From G965216745 sp965216745 (GTDB lineage Bacteria; Pseudomonadota; Alphaproteobacteria; Rickettsiales; Anaplasmataceae): a stretch of 64,000 bases of DNA. The DNA is taken from contig OZ244191.1 of assembly GCA_965216745.1 (NCBI GenBank), positions 186,001-250,000 on the forward strand, given 5' to 3'. Both the position numbers and the translations under genes were made by a program. Numbering within the stretch: the stretch's first letter is position 1; every line of letters starts with the position of its first letter. This document shows positions 45,852 to 54,085 of the stretch, piece after piece. Below the pieces are notes generated by a model that was not told the DNA's origin, searched no databases, and saw only the letters and a list, made by a program, of their open reading frames with translations.

Positions 45852-45996
45852 ATTTTATGCTTTGTATGTGATAAAAGGTTTTTATTATTATTGTGGTCTA
45901 AATTTAATGTTTGTTTTGTTATAAAATGTTTGCAAATGTGTTTTAATGTTGTAGAATATGAATAGATGTTTTTTTCTTTATTATGGGGGTTTTGTT

Positions 45997-46362
45997 ATGT
46001 CTGGTCATTATGATGGTTCTCATGGTGCTTTCGAAGGTGGTGCCGATACCGATTCACTTGAGACTAAAGAGGTTTATGATCCCAATTACAGAGCTGCTCT
46101 CAGAAAATTTTTTATGGATGCAATGAATAGTAATCAGGATTTATCTGTTGATCACGAAGGTGATCTTATATTGATAGAGAACCGTTTAGTTTTGTATAGG
46201 TATAAATGGAACAGTAAGACAAAAAGCTTTGAAAAAGTTTATACTGGTTCTAGATCTAGAAAAAAAGATTATAGTAAGTCTTCTTCTGATTTAAAAGATA
46301 AATTTTCTGATAACAATTCTGACTCTATGTCTGATGTTGATGAAGAGGAATTTGCTTCTTAG
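45997..46362 (+). CDS. Uncharacterised small acidic/Ser-rich protein
   Basis: About 121 aa from ATG 45997, after a GGGGG stretch. A structured middle (DPNYRAALRKFFMDAMNSNQ, LILIENRLVLYRYKWNSKTK) is followed by a basic then acidic Ser/Asp tail ending DEEEFAS. No membrane segment. I do not recognise the family; it looks cytoplasmic and its codon use matches its neighbours. It lies 48 bp before miaA. Confidence 0.7.
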   Translation: MSGHYDGSHGAFEGGADTDSLETKEVYDPNYRAALRKFFMDAMNSNQDLSVDHEGDLILIENRLVLYRYKWNSKTKSFEKVYTGSRSRKKDYSKSSSDLKDKFSDNNSDSMSDVDEEEFAS

Positions 46363-46410
46363 CATATTTTATGTTTTTTTAAGGCCGTTATAACTATATT
46401 ATCTAATAGA

Positions 46411-47262
46411 TTGATACTGATATTTGGGCCCACTTCCTCTGGCAAAACTTCTGCTTCCTACATTCTTTCTTCTGATTACATTGTTGTTAACTCAGATTCA
46501 CAGCAAGTGTATAGAGATGTTCCAGTGATAACTGCTCAACCTCAAAAGAATTCTAGTTTAAAAATGTATGGATATGTTGGTCTTAATGAAGACTACTCTG
46601 TTTTGCGTTGGTTAAAAGATTGTGTATTCCAAATACAAGAGTCTTGGAGAATAGGTAAAACACCTGTTTTAGTGGGTGGTTCTTATATGTACATTGATTT
46701 GTTGATCAATGGGATTTCAGATATACCACCTGTAGATATTCTTTTAATCAAAAAATATGAGTCTTTGATAGAAAACAAAGGAACATCTTTTATTAAAGAA
46801 AGATTTATAGGTTGTTCAAAATATAAAGATAAAAAAAGATTAGTTAGAAGTGCTGCACTTTTGGAACAGACTGGTAAAACTCTTGAGCAATGGCATTTAA
46901 ATCGTAGAAAATTGATAGATTGTGATTTATTGCTATGTGCATTGATTCAAGATAAAAGCACCTTGTACAATAAAATTAACACAAGGTTTGTTGAGGCTAT
47001 TGAAAATGGTGCTATACAAGAAGCTGAGTTATGTATTCAAAATTCAAAATACAATATATTAGGAGTAAAGCAAATCAATGAATACATTTTAGGTAATATA
47101 AGCCTTGAAGAAGCTGTAGCAAAAGCTCAACAATCAATCAGAAGATATGCAAAAAGGCAAATAACTTGGATGAGAAACTGTGGATTGAAATGGAAATTTT
47201 TTAATAAACATGAAGAAATGGTGCAATATATATTAAAACAAAATAATTGTATAAAAAATTAG
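46411..47262 (+). CDS. miaA: tRNA dimethylallyltransferase
   Basis: Adds the isopentenyl group to A37 of tRNAs reading UNN codons, using DMAPP from the MEP route. 283 aa with P-loop GPTSSGKT, DSQQVYRDVPVITAQP, VLVGGSYMYIDLLINGI, and the C-terminal VKQINEYILG plus RRYAKRQITWMRN. TTG start at 46411 just before ILIFGPTSSGKT. Converges with the next gene, overlapping by 4 bp. Confidence 0.94.
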   Translation: MILIFGPTSSGKTSASYILSSDYIVVNSDSQQVYRDVPVITAQPQKNSSLKMYGYVGLNEDYSVLRWLKDCVFQIQESWRIGKTPVLVGGSYMYIDLLINGISDIPPVDILLIKKYESLIENKGTSFIKERFIGCSKYKDKKRLVRSAALLEQTGKTLEQWHLNRRKLIDCDLLLCALIQDKSTLYNKINTRFVEAIENGAIQEAELCIQNSKYNILGVKQINEYILGNISLEEAVAKAQQSIRRYAKRQITWMRNCGLKWKFFNKHEEMVQYILKQNNCIKN

Positions 47263-48677
47263 TTTCCGGTTACTATTCTTTGAACCAAATCCTTTACAGA
47301 TGGTATTTCTTGATTATTATAAAATGGATCTTCAGAGAATTTATATACATTATGTCCAGCAAACATTAACTCATCATTGACATTGTGACCACTTATTATG
47401 TTTTGAAGAGTTTTTTGTATGCAGAAGCTTCTGGGATCTGGTAAATTTCCAGTGTTGTGTTGCTCAGTGTCTTTCCATGAACTGAATTTACAATGACTAA
47501 GACAACCCATGCAAGAAGTTTGATCTTTTCTGATTTGTTTTGCTTCCTCTTCTGTTACAAAGATTACTGTATTGTCTGGTGTTTTCATTGTATAAAAAAA
47601 ACCTCTTTCCTTCCATTTTTTTATTTCTTCATAATGCTTTGAATTGACATAAACAACTCTACCTCTTGAACCTATTTTTATTGGCAAATCATAAGAGTTA
47701 TCTTTTTTTTCTTTTTGAAACTCAAGTTGTCTGGATGATCTTTGCGCTAAATTTTTAATAAAATTGTTTTTTATTGCAGAAGAATAAAATCCTGTAGGAC
47801 TAAATTTGTTCAGAACCACATCACCTTTGTTTATTTTCATAAGCTCTCTTTTCCATTGAGGGCTTATAGGACTTTCTTTTGTGAGTAAGGGTCTTGTTCC
47901 AAATTGAAAAATCACTGGAGCTATTTTGGTGCTGTTGAAATAGTGCAGCCAATCCCTTAAATACCAAACACCACCTGCAATTATTATAGGTGTTTTGTTT
48001 AGGCCAACTTCATTCATATATTCTCTTATTTGGGACAATCTCAAAAAAGGGTTTTCTGGTTTTTGTGGGTCTTCTGCTCTTGTTATACCATTGTGGCCTC
48101 CTGCAAGCCAAGGATCCTCGTAAACAACGCCACCAAGTAAATCTGGGTTTTTATGATATGATCGCTTCCATAGAGCTCTGAATGCTCTCATAGAAGATAC
48201 TATAGGGTAATAAAACAAACCGTATTGAGATGCTATGTTTGCTAGTTTATAAGGCATTCCTGCGCCACAAGTGATTCCGTGTATTAATCCTTTGCTTTTT
48301 TCTAATATTCCATGCAATACTTTTTGAACGCCTCCTATTTCCCACAATACATTCATGTGTATTGGTCCTTGCCCTTTTGATGTTTGACTAGCTATTCTTG
48401 CTTGGCTGAACCCAGCTTTTATGCTATATTCTATTAATTCATTATGTCTTTCTAATATAGTTTTAGACTTGTATACAAGTGGTACAAAATCTCCGTTATC
48501 ATTTATTAGTTTTGCGTTAACACCTGAAAATGTTCCTACTGCATTTGCAGCTGCGAATGCACCAGAAGAAAAACCATCACTAACGGCTACCCCTTTTCCA
48601 CCTTCCACAACAGGAAATACATCAAAACCAGAAACTCTAATACTTTTTGCGAAAAAATGGCTATAATCTATTGTCAT
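47259..48677 (-). CDS. Nitronate monooxygenase-like flavin oxidoreductase
   Basis: FMN-binding TIM-barrel family (2-nitropropane dioxygenase/PfaD-like). 472 aa: ITCGAGMPYKLANIA, LAGGHNG, IIIAGGVWYLRDW and FQFGTRPLLTKES line the expected FMN and phosphate sites. A C-terminal region has CMGCLSHC and two further Cys, which could bind metal. The true substrate is not readable. A conserved rickettsial protein as far as I recall. Confidence 0.8.
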   Translation of the reverse strand: MTIDYSHFFAKSIRVSGFDVFPVVEGGKGVAVSDGFSSGAFAAANAVGTFSGVNAKLINDNGDFVPLVYKSKTILERHNELIEYSIKAGFSQARIASQTSKGQGPIHMNVLWEIGGVQKVLHGILEKSKGLIHGITCGAGMPYKLANIASQYGLFYYPIVSSMRAFRALWKRSYHKNPDLLGGVVYEDPWLAGGHNGITRAEDPQKPENPFLRLSQIREYMNEVGLNKTPIIIAGGVWYLRDWLHYFNSTKIAPVIFQFGTRPLLTKESPISPQWKRELMKINKGDVVLNKFSPTGFYSSAIKNNFIKNLAQRSSRQLEFQKEKKDNSYDLPIKIGSRGRVVYVNSKHYEEIKKWKERGFFYTMKTPDNTVIFVTEEEAKQIRKDQTSCMGCLSHCKFSSWKDTEQHNTGNLPDPRSFCIQKTLQNIISGHNVNDELMFAGHNVYKFSEDPFYNNQEIPSVKDLVQRIVTGN

Positions 48678-48879
48678 ATTCCATATATAATAAACATATG
48701 AGATAGAGAATGCAAAATTGTTTATGTGTTTTCATAAAATGATTGATTGTGTATCAATAGACAAATTATACTAATATTATATTTAATTGCATTGATCATG
48801 GTTTTTTTGTGATTTTATAATTAGTTGTATAACAAAAACAACTTGATCAATTATTCTGTGTGATTTATCATCTGAAAAC

Positions 48880-49893
48880 ATGTTACAATATTTTTTGTCA
48901 GTAGTATTTCAGATACTATCAGTATCTGTTTGCGTTATATTAGCAACTGCTTATCTTACTTATGCAGAAAGAAAAGTTATTGCTTCAATACAATTAAGAA
49001 AAGGTCCTGAACTTGTAGGGCCTCTGGGTCTTTTACAGCCTATAGCAGATGCTATGAAGCTTATGTTTAAAGAACTGATAATACCCAGAAATGCTAATAA
49101 ATTTATATTTCTTTTTGCCCCTTGTTTGGTTTTTGTACTAGCTATAATAGGTTGGGCTGTTATGCCTTTTGGTGGTGATGTTGATGATAATGGTGTTTTC
49201 TTTTCGAATGCTATTGCTGATATCAATGTGGGGGTTTTATATCTTCTAGCAGTTTCTTCAATGAGTGTTTATGGAATAATTATGGCAGGTTGGTCTAGTA
49301 ATTCTAATTATTCATTTCTTGGTGCTTTAAGGTCTGCGTCACAGATGATATCTTATGAAGTATGCATGGGATTAGTTGTTGCATGCATCATTTTACTTTC
49401 TGGTACAATGAATTTAGGCAAGATAGTTTTTGTAAAGCATTCAATGCCTTATTGGGTTGATTTGATGCTTTTTCCTCTATGTATAGTTTTCTTTATTTCA
49501 ATACTCGCAGAGACAAATAGACATCCATTTGATTTACCAGAAGCTGAATCTGAGTTAGTTTCTGGTTACAATGTTGAATATTCTGCAACTCCTTTTGCAC
49601 TGTTCTTTTTGGGTGAATATGCAAACATGATACTTACAAGTGCTATGCTTGTTATATTTTTTATGGGAGGTTGGTATCCAGTACTGGAATTTGATTTCTT
49701 GTATAAGATTCCAGGATTGTTTTGGTTTGTTGTAAAGGTTGTTTTTGTGCTGTTTTGGTTCATAGTTGTAAGAGCAGCCTTGCCTAGATATCGTTATGAT
49801 CAACTCATGACAATTTGCTGGAAGTTTTTAATGCCAATTTGTTTTCTATGGCTGATTATAATAGGTTATCTTGTTGCGTATGGAAAAGTATGA
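48880..49893 (+). CDS. nuoH: NADH-quinone oxidoreductase subunit H
   Basis: Membrane subunit of complex I at the quinone site. 337 aa with about eight membrane helices and the signatures LTYAERKVIASIQLRKGPE, GLLQPIADAMKLMFKE, SASQMISYEV, ETNRHPFDLPEAESELVSGY and NVEYS, and RAALPRYRYDQLM. Stands alone, away from the other nuo genes. Confidence 0.97.
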   Translation: MLQYFLSVVFQILSVSVCVILATAYLTYAERKVIASIQLRKGPELVGPLGLLQPIADAMKLMFKELIIPRNANKFIFLFAPCLVFVLAIIGWAVMPFGGDVDDNGVFFSNAIADINVGVLYLLAVSSMSVYGIIMAGWSSNSNYSFLGALRSASQMISYEVCMGLVVACIILLSGTMNLGKIVFVKHSMPYWVDLMLFPLCIVFFISILAETNRHPFDLPEAESELVSGYNVEYSATPFALFFLGEYANMILTSAMLVIFFMGGWYPVLEFDFLYKIPGLFWFVVKVVFVLFWFIVVRAALPRYRYDQLMTICWKFLMPICFLWLIIIGYLVAYGKV

Positions 49894-50379
49894 TTATTTT
49901 CCAACTCCTCTGTTATTAGGTTTAGCTTGTGATATTTTGATGTTATTAGAAGATGTTTTGGTATTTGGTTCATATTGATTTGGAGACCACATCATTGACA
50001 ATCTCTTTTTTTCTAGATCTAGATATTTTTCTGAATTATGTTTGTTTTTATTTTGACTAAGTTTATTGATCAATGAATTCATTTTTGCATCAAAAACAAT
50101 TAAACATATTATTGATGTAAGAATTTTATTGCGAATTATTCTTAAATGATTTCTTCTTTGTTCTATAGCATTTTCATGTAATTGTTTTTTATTTTGATTA
50201 TTTAACTGATCTTCATGAATAGATTTTACTTTTTGAGTAAAATTGCTAGATGAATCTTTGGATTCTGCGTTTAATATCTTTATAGTACGGGACAGGCTTT
50301 TTATAAACTCATTTTTTGCAATACAGAAAATGAGATTCATTACGGCTCTTTGTCTTACAGACTGGTTATAATTGTTCAT
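49894..50379 (-). CDS. Uncharacterised helical protein
   Basis: 161 aa, very rich in Asn, Lys and Gln, with one moderately hydrophobic stretch (ILTSIICLIVFDAKM) in a mostly helical charged context. It abuts the nuoH stop codon and lies downstream of nuoD on the same strand (66 bp). No recognised domain and no clear ribosome site; expressed or decaying status is uncertain. Confidence 0.5.
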   Translation of the reverse strand: MNNYNQSVRQRAVMNLIFCIAKNEFIKSLSRTIKILNAESKDSSSNFTQKVKSIHEDQLNNQNKKQLHENAIEQRRNHLRIIRNKILTSIICLIVFDAKMNSLINKLSQNKNKHNSEKYLDLEKKRLSMMWSPNQYEPNTKTSSNNIKISQAKPNNRGVGK

Positions 50380-50445
50380 ATCTGATTATAAATACGATGA
50401 TAATAATTAATTATACAACTTGTGAATGTTTGTTGCAATAATGGT

Positions 50446-51615
50446 TTATCTATCGATCTCTCCAAACACTATGTCCATAGAACCTACAATTGAAGGTATA
50501 TCAGCCAATGTATGTCCTTGAGTTGTTACATCTAAAGCTTGTAGATGCATGAAACCTGGTGCTTTTATTCTGCACCTATAAGGCTTATTAGATCCATCTG
50601 AAACAATATAAACTCCAAATTCGCCCTTCGGAGCTTCTACAGCAGAATAAAATTCTCCTTTTGGGACATGATAACCTTCAGAGAAAAGCTTGAAATGATG
50701 TATCATTGCTTCCATTGAATATTTCATTTCTTCTCTGCTTGGAGGAGCTATTTTTTTATTATCTGTTAAAACTGGTCCTGGTCTTATTATATCTAGACAT
50801 TGCTGTATTATTTTGTTTGATTGTCTCATTTCCTCAACTCTTACTAGAAAACGATCATAACAATCACCTTTTTGTCCCACAGGAATATCAAAATCTAACT
50901 CTTCATATATCTCATAAGGAATATCTTTTCTTAGGTCCCAATTAACACCTGATGCTCTAAGCATTGGTCCAGTGAATCCTAATTCCAATGCTTCTTCTTT
51001 GTTTACTGTTCCTATATCTACTAATCTTTGCTTGAATATTCTATTTTCCAGTATTAAATCACACACATCATCTAGTACTTTAGGGAAATTATCAGAAAAC
51101 TTTTTTATATCTTCTAATAAATCATTACCTATATCTTTTGCCACCCCTCCAGGCCTTATATATGCGGCATGCATCCTGGAACCAGAAGCTCTTTCATAAA
51201 ATTCCATCATTTTGTCTCTTTCTTCAAAAAGCCAGAAAAAAGGAGTCATGGATCCTACATCTAGTGCATGCGTGGTTATATTTAATATATGATTTAAGAG
51301 CCTTGTTATTTCACAAAATAGAACTCTAATTGTTTTTGCTCTTATTGGTATCTCACATTTTAGCAAATTTTCGACACACAAAGAATAAGCATGTTCTTGA
51401 TTCATTGGTGATACGTAATCTAATCTGTCAAAATATGGCAATGCCTGTAAATAATTTTTATATTCTATAAGTTTTTCTGTTCCTCTATGTAAAAAGCCTA
51501 TATGCGTATCTATTTTTTCTACTATTTCTCCATCTATATCGACTATCAGACGCATGACTCCATGCGCTGCTGGATGTTGTGGGCCAAAATTTATTGTTTT
51601 TGTTCTACTTGTCAC
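50446..51615 (-). CDS. nuoD: NADH-quinone oxidoreductase subunit D
   Basis: Peripheral-arm 49-kDa subunit of complex I. 389 aa: INFGPQHPAAHGVMRLIVDI, HIGFLHRGTEKLIEYKNY, PYFDRLDYVSPMNQEHAY, RASGSRMHAAYIRPGGVA, and the C-terminal PGFMHLQALD...GSMDIVFGEIDR. GTG start at 51615. Separate from nuoG and nuoH. Confidence 0.97.
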   Translation of the reverse strand: MTSRTKTINFGPQHPAAHGVMRLIVDIDGEIVEKIDTHIGFLHRGTEKLIEYKNYLQALPYFDRLDYVSPMNQEHAYSLCVENLLKCEIPIRAKTIRVLFCEITRLLNHILNITTHALDVGSMTPFFWLFEERDKMMEFYERASGSRMHAAYIRPGGVAKDIGNDLLEDIKKFSDNFPKVLDDVCDLILENRIFKQRLVDIGTVNKEEALELGFTGPMLRASGVNWDLRKDIPYEIYEELDFDIPVGQKGDCYDRFLVRVEEMRQSNKIIQQCLDIIRPGPVLTDNKKIAPPSREEMKYSMEAMIHHFKLFSEGYHVPKGEFYSAVEAPKGEFGVYIVSDGSNKPYRCRIKAPGFMHLQALDVTTQGHTLADIPSIVGSMDIVFGEIDR

Positions 51616-51711
51616 GTTTGATATAATATAATATTAGTCAACTAACTGCAATTCTTAGATATAAAATAGTTGATAGTGTTTTGTTTAGTTGATAGTGTTT
51701 TGTTGAAGGAA

Positions 51712-51785
51712 TGTGCCCAGCAGGATTCGAACCTGCGACCTTTGTCTCCGGAGGACAACGCTCTATCCATCTGAGCTATGGGCGC
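51712..51785 (-). tRNA. tRNA-Arg (anticodon CCG)
   Basis: Anticodon stem TTGTC/GACAA around CTCCGGA (anticodon CCG), D arm AGCTCAGATGGATAGAGC, T arm CAGGTTCGAATCCTG. Acceptor strands GCGCCCA and TGGGCAC pair except for a C2-A71 mismatch. Discriminator A, no encoded CCA. Confidence 0.92.
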
Positions 51786-51893
51786 ATAGATAAGTATTAG
51801 ATCTTTTTTTGTATTATTTTTCAAGCTCCATATTCTATGTATTTTTTACGTTATGTAGAAAAAAATATACAACATTTGAAAAGTTTGTGTTTA

Positions 51894-52406
51894 CTATATT
51901 GGATTGGTTTTTTTATGTTTTGCGTAAGTTTTTAAATATTGTTTATTCCTCATTATAAAATCTTCAGTGTGTTTTTTCAAGAAAACGATTTTCACCTTTG
52001 CTAATCCTTTTTCTTTAAATCCTAATTTAATTGCTGCACGCTCTGACAAATCAATAATTCTACCAGGTATAAAAGGACCTCGATCATTTACTTTCAATAT
52101 TATGCTTTTGTTGTTCTCTAGGTTTATTACTTTTACTATACTAGGAAGTGGCATTGTTGTATGTGCTGCACTTAACAAATTTTTATTGAAAGTTTCTCCA
52201 TTTGCTGTTTTTTTCCCATGGAAACCAGGCCCATACCAAGATGCCCAACCGATTTGTTCATATTTTTCATAGTATCTAGGTTGATATGTTATATTATTGA
52301 CTGTGTATCTCTTTCCTATTTTATAATGAGGTGATATTTTGTTTGAGGATTTTAAGACGCTAGGGTGCAAAAAAAACAATAATATTAATACAAGATTGAT
52401 TTTCAT
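51894..52406 (-). CDS. rlpA: RlpA-like septal ring lytic transglycosylase
   Basis: Periplasmic double-psi beta-barrel protein that acts on denuded glycan at septa. 170 aa: signal peptide (INLVLILLFFLHPSVLKSS), then the barrel with GWASWYGPGFHGKKTANGE, AAHTTMPLPS, and VKVNDRGPF/GRIIDLSERAA. Catalytic-type residues of the family are kept. There is no lipobox cysteine, although RlpA is often a lipoprotein. No SPOR domain. Confidence 0.9.
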   Translation of the reverse strand: MKINLVLILLFFLHPSVLKSSNKISPHYKIGKRYTVNNITYQPRYYEKYEQIGWASWYGPGFHGKKTANGETFNKNLLSAAHTTMPLPSIVKVINLENNKSIILKVNDRGPFIPGRIIDLSERAAIKLGFKEKGLAKVKIVFLKKHTEDFIMRNKQYLKTYAKHKKTNPI

Positions 52407-52603
52407 TTCAGATTTTTTGTTTATTTATACATTAAATATTAAAATATATTAGGACATTACATTGTTTTGTGTGGATTTTTGTTTTAATTCAATATGATTT
52501 GGTATATCAAATATAATTATATATTCCTATGTAGACTAAAATTATACTATTTGGTAATATAGTCAACTTATGATTTATATTGTTTATTGTTTTGGAGTAT
52601 TGG

Positions 52604-52987
52604 ATGAAGATTAATGTTAGAGAAGATGTTTTTGTTGAAAGAAACAGTGCAATGTTTTCGTTTTTTACTCGAAACAATGCAATCTTTTCGTTTTTTGCTT
52701 TTGTGCTTTTGCTGCTTCCGGTTGAACTTTATGCTTCTACAGGTAGCACTTATGAAGCTTTCTTACAAGCACCCTGTGCAATGATTGATATTATTGTAGG
52801 TCCATTTGGGAAAGTTTTTGTTGTGATTATAATTATGTTTTCATCTGGTATGATGCTCATAGGAAAGCTTTCATTACCTATAGGTATTACAATTATTGTT
52901 GGAATAGGTTTCTTGTTTGGAGCACAAGAGATTGTAATGATTTTAACAGGAGATAATACTCCTTTTTGCGGCGCAGTGAATCCTTAA
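52604..52987 (+). CDS. virB2: Type IV secretion pilin VirB2
   Basis: Pilin-type subunit of about 127 aa: a long signal region, then VELYASTG, a first hydrophobic helix with PCAMIDIIVGPFGKVFVVII and a second with IGKLSLPIGITIIVGIGFLF, the TrbC/VirB2 plan. The signal region carries a 10-residue internal duplication (NSAMFSFFTR / NNAIFSFFAF). GGAG lies 6 bp before ATG 52604. First gene of a three-gene plus-strand unit with a VirB4 fragment. Confidence 0.9.
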   Translation: MKINVREDVFVERNSAMFSFFTRNNAIFSFFAFVLLLLPVELYASTGSTYEAFLQAPCAMIDIIVGPFGKVFVVIIIMFSSGMMLIGKLSLPIGITIIVGIGFLFGAQEIVMILTGDNTPFCGAVNP

Positions 52988-53010
52988 ATATTTTTATCTT
53001 GTTGCACTTT

Positions 53011-54075
53011 ATGTCATTTTTTAACAAGTTTTTTGGTCTTGGTGTTGAATCTAATTATTATAGCTGTTGTCTTCAACATTGTTGCCATTATGATCATAAC
53101 ACTTTAATTAACAAAAACGGAGACCTTGTTAGGGTCTTTCGTTTTGTTGACATTGAAAAAGATTATGTCATGAGATTTATACAGAATTTTTTCAGAGAAA
53201 ATCATAAAGACTTGCTCGATTTCGCCTTTTGGTTTTATTCAATGAGAAATAAGAATGAAAGTGGAAAATTAGAGCAGAGTTTTTTTCTTGTTTTGGTTGT
53301 TCGTTCAAAACTTTTTTCTTTCAAAAAAATATTTTCAAGCACCTTTTCAGGTAAAATTGATTTTAATTCATTTATTAGCATGACTCAAAAGCCTTTGCAC
53401 AAAATTGATGATGTGTCGAATAGAATAAAAAAATCATTTGATGGTGTTGGGTCCATAAATCAATTATCTGATTTTGATTGCAAGCTGGGTGATCATTCTG
53501 AGCTAAATTCTTTTCTCAAAAAGATTTTGGTCTTAGAAAACGAATCTGTCACTCTTGAATTTAGAGACTTATCGCAAGTCCTGACACAAAAAAATGATTT
53601 CTTGTTTGAAGAGAAAACATGCGAGATTCATAATTCTGATAAAAAAAAATTTATTTATGTTTTTACTATAAAGGGTTTTTCTTCAGAATCTGATATTAGT
53701 AGTTTCTTGGGTTCAGAATTTGAATTCTTGGTTTCCGAAGTAGTAAGTTTTGCTACAAATCATCGTGATTCTATTTTTGAGTATAACAAAAAAAAGTATT
53801 ATGATGTTTTTTCAGATGAAATAAAAGAAATTTATGCTAGTGAATGCAGTCACAATATAAGCATTTTTATTTTTGCTGATGATGTTCATGAGATGTATGA
53901 AAACGCTAAACTATGTTTTTCAATCTTAACTGAAAGTGGTTTCTCAATTATACATCATGATGTATCTTTGGAGAATGTTTTTTGGTCCAAGATGCCTGGT
54001 AATTTTAGTTTTATTCACAATCCTAGATCAGCTAGAATAAAAGACTTAGCAGGATTTATGTTAAACTTATCTTGA
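53011..54075 (+). CDS. VirB4 N-terminal domain protein lacking the ATPase domain
   Basis: About 354 aa that follow the VirB4 (CagE/TrbE) N-terminal domain: DHNTLINKNGDLVRVFRFVD at the front, HNISIFIFADDVHEMYENAK near the end, then FWSKMPGNFSFIHNPRSARI and DLAGFMLN, equivalent to the VirB4 block YWSQLPGNF...R...TS.N.A.F. The protein stops right there, just before the Walker A domain would begin. Normal VirB4 is about 800 aa. The frame is clean with a proper stop 10 bp before the next gene, so this is not an assembly artefact of one frameshift. It corresponds most likely to the second, already atypical VirB4 of Rickettsiales. ATG 53011 preferred. Confidence 0.8.
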   Translation: MSFFNKFFGLGVESNYYSCCLQHCCHYDHNTLINKNGDLVRVFRFVDIEKDYVMRFIQNFFRENHKDLLDFAFWFYSMRNKNESGKLEQSFFLVLVVRSKLFSFKKIFSSTFSGKIDFNSFISMTQKPLHKIDDVSNRIKKSFDGVGSINQLSDFDCKLGDHSELNSFLKKILVLENESVTLEFRDLSQVLTQKNDFLFEEKTCEIHNSDKKKFIYVFTIKGFSSESDISSFLGSEFEFLVSEVVSFATNHRDSIFEYNKKKYYDVFSDEIKEIYASECSHNISIFIFADDVHEMYENAKLCFSILTESGFSIIHHDVSLENVFWSKMPGNFSFIHNPRSARIKDLAGFMLNLS

Positions 54076-54085
54076 AATAGATTAG

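Noticed and set aside
49555..49803. Two minus-strand open frames within nuoH
   Set aside because: Both are shadows of the strongly conserved nuoH frame.
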